A stretch of 17,103 nucleotides of DNA from DASRJX01 sp035649235. GTDB taxonomy: Bacteria > Acidobacteriota > Polarisedimenticolia > Gp22-AA2. Each line of letters starts with the position of its first letter. Within the stretch, counting starts at the first letter, position 1. The notes below the pieces were generated by a model, which ran no database searches, had not been told where the DNA came from, and saw nothing but the letters and a program-made list of their open reading frames with translations. The stretch covers positions 1-17,103 of the forward strand of contig DASRJX010000250.1 of the NCBI GenBank assembly GCA_035649235.1, in the 5' to 3' direction. Shown here piece by piece: positions 13,669-17,103 of this stretch. The translations under genes were made by a program, and so were the position numbers.

Positions 13669-15880
13669 CGAACGAGGGTTCGGAGTCCGCGGGGAGCGAC
13701 AGGGGCTCGCCGCGCTCCGCCGAATGGTAGGCCGCGTCGATCAAGGCCTGGACCGCGAGCGCCTCCTCGGGCGGAGCCGGGTTGGGGGATCCGCCCGCGA
13801 CGGCGGCCGCGAACGCGCCCATGAAGTCACGCCGCGCCTGCCGCTCGGAGCCCATCGGAAGGCGTGTCCACGCGCCGGCCGCCCCTTTCGAGGTATTCCG
13901 GAGGGACAGGAAGCGCGGCGGGTCGTCGAGTGCTATCTGGCCGTCCGTCCCCCAGATCTGGAAGGCGCGCTCCCCCCCGCCGGGCGCGCAGGTGCTCGCG
14001 TCCACGGAGAGGATGGCGCCCTCGGTCATCCGGACGGTGAGCGCCACCTGATCTTCGACGTCCCCGGGCGCCGCGAACCGGTCGCTCTCGCAGTACACGC
14101 GCTGCGCTTTGAAGCCGGCGACGTGGAACAGCACGTCGAGGTGGTGGCAGAGGTTCATCAGCAGCACGCCCCCACCGCTGGTCTCGCGGCGCGAGCGCCA
14201 TCCCGATCGCGATCGGCCGCTGCTGCCTCCGAACCAGTACGAGACCTCGCGGTACAGATGCTCCGCGATCTTGCCTCCCAGGATGCGGCCGAGGGCGTCT
14301 TGGCGCACCAGCTCGCGCGCCGCCAGCACCTCCGGGAGGAAGCGCATCGGGTAGCAGGTCGCGAGGAGCACCCCCGCGGCCCGCGCCGCGCGGATCATCG
14401 AGGCGGCCTCGCGGGCGGTCCGCGCCATCGGCTTCTCGACCAGCACGTGCTTGCCGGCCGCGATCGCCTCGAGACAGAGCGGCTCGTGGAGATGGTGGGG
14501 GGTGCAGACGACGACGGCGTCGACCTTCGGGTCCGCCAGGGCCGCGGCCCGGTCGGTCGTAGATCGCGCCCCGGAACGGCCGGCCAGATCGCGCGCCAGC
14601 CCCGCGTCGGTGTCGACGGCCCAGAGGACGTCGGCGGCCCCCGAGTCCACGACGGCCCGGGCGTTCTTCACGGCGATCTCCCCGCAGCCGACGAACGCGA
14701 CGCCGATCCTCCGCGACGGCCCGCCGCGGGTCGAGGGCCCCCCGTCGCCGCGCGCGTCGGTCGCCCCGCTCCCCTTCGCCAGGCGCGGCACGCGGGCGCG
14801 GAGCCGTTCCTGTGGCAGGTCGGGCCGGACGATGCCGGCCGGAGGGGAGAACGTCGTCGTCCTGAACCGCGCGGGCCCGTCGAGAAGAGCCCAGTCGAAC
14901 ACCGCCGCACGCACCGGCGGCTCCCCCATCCCGAGCCGGCGGTAGAAGCGCCAGGCCTCGCGCGGGTCGATCCTCTCGACCGGAGGCTCGAACGGCAGGA
15001 GCCGCCCCTCGGACACCCAGCTCATGTACAAGGCCGCCTCGTCCCCGAAAGTCCATCGTCCCGGCATGCTCGACGTCTCGGGGCGCATCTGCGCGTGCGC
15101 GCCGCGGATGGCCACCGTCGGCATCCCGGGCTCGCCGTGCGGCAGCGGCGGAGAGACGCCGCGCGAGCTGCCGATCAGCACGACGCGCGCGCCCGGCGCG
15201 CCGAGCCTTACCGCGTCGGTCACCGCCTCCGGGTTCCCGGTGACGTCCAGGATCACGTCGTAAGGTCCGTCCGGCTGACTGCCGGCCGCCCCGGTCCCGT
15301 CCCTCCGGGAACGCACGGAAACGACCGACGCACCCGCGAGCCGGGCCACGCGGGCGGCCAGGATACCAAGAACGCCCCTGCCCAGCACAGCGACCCGATC
15401 CCCGAATCGGATGCGCGCCTTGCGGACGCCCTGGATCGCGATGACGCCGAGCGTCGCGAAGGCGGACTCGGCGGCGCCGACGCCCTCCGGCACCGGAACG
15501 CATCGGTCGATCCGGACGCTGGCCAGGCTGGCGTGGGGCATCTGCCCGCAGACCCTCTCACCCGGCCGCAGCGCCACGACGCCGGCGCCCGTCTCGAGGA
15601 CGGTCCCCGTCCCGGAGTATCCAGGCGTGTACGGGTACTCGACCTGAGTGTTCGGGAGGCGGTTGTAGTGCGCGCGCTCCGTGCCGGGGCTCACGGCGGA
15701 CAGATCGACGCGGACCAGGACCTCGCCCGGACCGGGGGCCAGGATCTCGTCCGGCGCGAGCCTCACCCAGCCCGACGCGTCGCACACGATGCCGACCCGC
15801 CGTCTCACGCCCCGGCGCCTCAGGACGGCCCGCGCGCGTGTGATCGCCCACTCCCCGAGAGCCCGCTTGTGTAGAGGCAT
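13649..15880 (-). CDS. Two-domain oxidoreductase: MDR domain fused to Gfo/Idh/MocA domain
   Basis: A 743-residue fusion. Residues about 30-350 form an MDR domain: SAVSPGTERAHY (61-72), YTPGYSGTGTV (84-94) and the Rossmann turn VLGRGVLG (165-172). Residues about 391-743 are a Gfo/Idh/MocA oxidoreductase: RIGVAFVGCGEI (391-402) binds NAD(P), EKP (482-484) carries the conserved lysine, and MNLCHHLD (575-582) is the later conserved region. A low-complexity linker (about 372-390, rich in Gly, Ser, Arg) joins them. Fusions of this order are known from exopolysaccharide loci, where they are thought to oxidise or epimerise sugar residues. It is divergent from the AsnB-like gene. The ATG at 15880 is the first start in the frame, 33 nt after a predicted -10 box, with no clear ribosome site. 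Confidence 0.9.
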   Translation of the reverse strand: MPLHKRALGEWAITRARAVLRRRGVRRRVGIVCDASGWVRLAPDEILAPGPGEVLVRVDLSAVSPGTERAHYNRLPNTQVEYPYTPGYSGTGTVLETGAGVVALRPGERVCGQMPHASLASVRIDRCVPVPEGVGAAESAFATLGVIAIQGVRKARIRFGDRVAVLGRGVLGILAARVARLAGASVVSVRSRRDGTGAAGSQPDGPYDVILDVTGNPEAVTDAVRLGAPGARVVLIGSSRGVSPPLPHGEPGMPTVAIRGAHAQMRPETSSMPGRWTFGDEAALYMSWVSEGRLLPFEPPVERIDPREAWRFYRRLGMGEPPVRAAVFDWALLDGPARFRTTTFSPPAGIVRPDLPQERLRARVPRLAKGSGATDARGDGGPSTRGGPSRRIGVAFVGCGEIAVKNARAVVDSGAADVLWAVDTDAGLARDLAGRSGARSTTDRAAALADPKVDAVVVCTPHHLHEPLCLEAIAAGKHVLVEKPMARTAREAASMIRAARAAGVLLATCYPMRFLPEVLAARELVRQDALGRILGGKIAEHLYREVSYWFGGSSGRSRSGWRSRRETSGGGVLLMNLCHHLDVLFHVAGFKAQRVYCESDRFAAPGDVEDQVALTVRMTEGAILSVDASTCAPGGGERAFQIWGTDGQIALDDPPRFLSLRNTSKGAAGAWTRLPMGSERQARRDFMGAFAAAVAGGSPNPAPPEEALAVQALIDAAYHSAERGEPLSLPADSEPSFDVASKR

Positions 15881-15913
15881 TGGCAGGAGGTCCCGACGGC
15901 CTTTGGGTCGTCT

Positions 15914-15942
15914 AACTTACGGTATACTAACGACGTTTGCAA
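15914..15942 (-). promoter_or_regulatory. Predicted promoter for the two-domain oxidoreductase
   Basis: On the minus strand TTGCAA (15942-15937), a 17-bp spacer and TAAGTT (15919-15914). It overlaps a good TATACT hexamer on the plus strand, so opposing polymerases would compete for the same DNA. The match to consensus is moderate. Confidence 0.4.
15923..15928 (+). promoter_or_regulatory. Candidate -10 box of the AsnB-like gene
   Basis: TATACT, a five-of-six match to the consensus. No good -35 box is seen 16-18 bp upstream. Transcription would begin near 15935 and give a leader of about 60 nt to the GTG at 15996, with GGAGA (15981-15985) as ribosome site. Confidence 0.4.
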
Positions 15943-15949
15943 GACGTCG
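15931..15949. repeat. Inverted repeat in the divergent promoter region
   Basis: CGACGT and ACGTCG flank TTGCAAG (arms 6 bp, spacer 7). It covers the predicted plus-strand transcription start and the minus-strand -35 box, so it could be an operator for both genes or a hairpin at the 5' end of the rightward mRNA. The arms are short and chance occurrence cannot be excluded. Confidence 0.35.
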
Positions 15950-15995
15950 GTCTGCTCGTGTCCTGAAGGCCTTGACCCACGGAGAACCGAGATCG

Positions 15996-17103
15996 GTGTG
16001 CGGCATCGCGGGGGTTTTTCACTACCGCTCGGAGCGGCCCGTCGACGCCTCCGTGGTGCGCGACATGGTCGGGACCCTGCGGCATCGGGGTCCCGACGAT
16101 GAAGGGACCCACATCGCAGGGCGTGTCGGTCTCGGCCACACGCGCCTGAGCATCATCGATCTTTCCCCGCTGGGGCACCAGCCGTTTCTCGACGAGTCCA
16201 CGGGGACAGCGCTCGTCTACAACGGCGAAATCTACAATTACAAGGAGCTGCGCGCCTGGCTTGAAGGAAAGGGCCACCGCTTCCGCAGCCACACCGACAC
16301 CGAGGTCGTGCTGCGCTCCTACCTCGAGCTGGGCCCGACCTGCGTCGAACGGCTGATCGGCATGTTCGCCCTGGCCCTCTGGGACCCGCGCGATGAGACG
16401 CTGTTCCTGGCCCGCGATCGCGTCGGGGAGAAGCCCCTCGTCTACGCGGACGTCGGCGGGTCGTTCCGCTTCGCGTCCGAGATCCGGGCGCTTCTGGCGG
16501 ACCCGGAGGTCCCTCGCGCGCACGACGACACGGCACTCCTCGCCTACCTCGGCACCGGCAAGTGCATCCCCTTCCCGCGCACCGCCTTCGCCGCGATCAG
16601 GAAACTACCGCCGGGCCACACGCTGACGGTGGGGCGCAACGGTCCGGTGCTGAAACGCTACTGGGCCCCCGACTTCAGCCACAAGATCGACCAGACGATG
16701 GAGGAGGCCACCGATCGGCTGGGCTCCATCCTGGACGCGACCGTGGCCTCGATGATGATGAGCGACGTGCCGATCGGCCTCCTGCTGAGCGGCGGCGTCG
16801 ACTCGAGCACCATCGCCTTCGCCATGCGGCAGTGCACGGACAACATGCTCACCTTCGCCTGCGGGGGGTCCTCCGTCGACGAGGAGTTTCTCCGCGCCCG
16901 CGCCGTGGCGGCGCGCCTCGGCACGCGCCACGCGGAGCACATCTTCGCCCTCCGGCCCGAGACCATGCTGCGCGTCCTGGATCATTTCGGCGAGCCCATC
17001 TCCGAGCCGTCCGTCATCTACCGCATGCAGATGTGCGAGTTCCTGCGCCGGCAGGGCGTCACGGTCATCCTCACGGGCAACGGGGGCGACGAGGTCTTCG
17101 GGG
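15996..17103 (+). CDS. asnB: AsnB-type glutamine-hydrolysing amidotransferase (3' end cut)
   Basis: The first 369 residues of a class II glutamine amidotransferase fused to an asparagine-synthase domain. GTG is the start because Cys2 must follow directly (MCGIAGVF), and GGAGA lies 10 nt upstream. The glutaminase half shows LRHRGPDDEG, TRLSIID and YNGEIYNY (75-82). The synthase half has the pyrophosphate loop SGGVDSS (265-271) and TGNGGDEVFG at the window edge. The full family protein is about 600 residues, so roughly 230 are missing. Members in exopolysaccharide loci probably amidate sugar carboxylates or related substrates rather than make free asparagine. The polysaccharide genes here favour that reading, which remains an inference. 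Confidence 0.92.
   Translation, partial: MCGIAGVFHYRSERPVDASVVRDMVGTLRHRGPDDEGTHIAGRVGLGHTRLSIIDLSPLGHQPFLDESTGTALVYNGEIYNYKELRAWLEGKGHRFRSHTDTEVVLRSYLELGPTCVERLIGMFALALWDPRDETLFLARDRVGEKPLVYADVGGSFRFASEIRALLADPEVPRAHDDTALLAYLGTGKCIPFPRTAFAAIRKLPPGHTLTVGRNGPVLKRYWAPDFSHKIDQTMEEATDRLGSILDATVASMMMSDVPIGLLLSGGVDSSTIAFAMRQCTDNMLTFACGGSSVDEEFLRARAVAARLGTRHAEHIFALRPETMLRVLDHFGEPISEPSVIYRMQMCEFLRRQGVTVILTGNGGDEVFG

Noticed and set aside
13538..15874. 778-residue rightward open frame
   Set aside because: It lies wholly opposite the two-domain oxidoreductase, has an Arg/Pro/His-rich composition typical of antisense frames in GC-rich DNA, and has no motif.
1..17103. CRISPR arrays, tRNA/rRNA genes, transposases, attachment sites
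   Set aside because: No regularly spaced repeats, no recognisable RNA gene folds and no transposase or integrase motifs were seen by reading; short RNAs could be missed without a covariance search.

Overview
The window is a GC-rich, densely packed bacterial locus. It is dominated by genes for building and decorating a surface polysaccharide, with a short acyl-CoA/acyl-ACP metabolism block in the middle. The very high GC at third positions, many GTG starts, scarce Shine-Dalgarno sites and several probable leaderless promoters fit a soil or sediment lineage such as Acidobacteriota. That placement is a guess from style, not from a marker gene. There are no rRNA, tRNA, CRISPR or insertion-sequence signals, and both window ends cut through genes.

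Layout. Leftward at 1-1570 are a GT2 glycosyltransferase (cut by the window edge) and a GT4 glycosyltransferase. A compact divergent promoter region (1571-1743) holds a perfect 8-bp inverted repeat midway between two -35 boxes. Rightward at 1744-3410 are a second GT4 and an overlapping hexapeptide-repeat acyltransferase. A convergent hairpin follows. Leftward from 9273 to 3423, in transcription order, are a hotdog-hotdog-SDR fusion, an acyl carrier protein, an FkbH-like HAD protein, a GNAT-type protein and a NodB-type polysaccharide deacetylase. Rightward at 9346-12846 are a membrane-anchored SGNH hydrolase, a thiolase and a glutaryl-CoA dehydrogenase. A second convergent hairpin follows. Leftward from 15880 to 12865 are a two-domain oxidoreductase (MDR plus Gfo/Idh/MocA) and an overlapping MDR-like protein. 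Rightward from 15996 is an AsnB-type amidotransferase, cut by the right edge.

How the genes may work together. The glycosyltransferases, AsnB-like amidotransferase, two-domain oxidoreductase and deacetylase are typical of exopolysaccharide, capsule or O-antigen loci. Four enzymes that could add or remove acyl groups (hexapeptide acyltransferase, GNAT, deacetylase, SGNH hydrolase) sit with an ACP, an FkbH-type loading enzyme and a hydratase/reductase fusion. Glutaryl-CoA dehydrogenase makes crotonyl-CoA. The hotdog domain looks like an (R)-enoyl hydratase, the SDR could interconvert 3-hydroxy- and 3-ketoacyl groups, and thiolase handles acetoacetyl-CoA. The window could therefore encode a short-chain (C4, or glyceryl from FkbH) acyl donor pathway feeding polysaccharide decoration. 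This is the most interesting hypothesis here and is inference only.

A second theme is transcriptional. Three start codons lie exactly 8 nt after a TAnnnT -10 hexamer and a fourth lies 7-8 nt after one, which predicts leaderless mRNAs.
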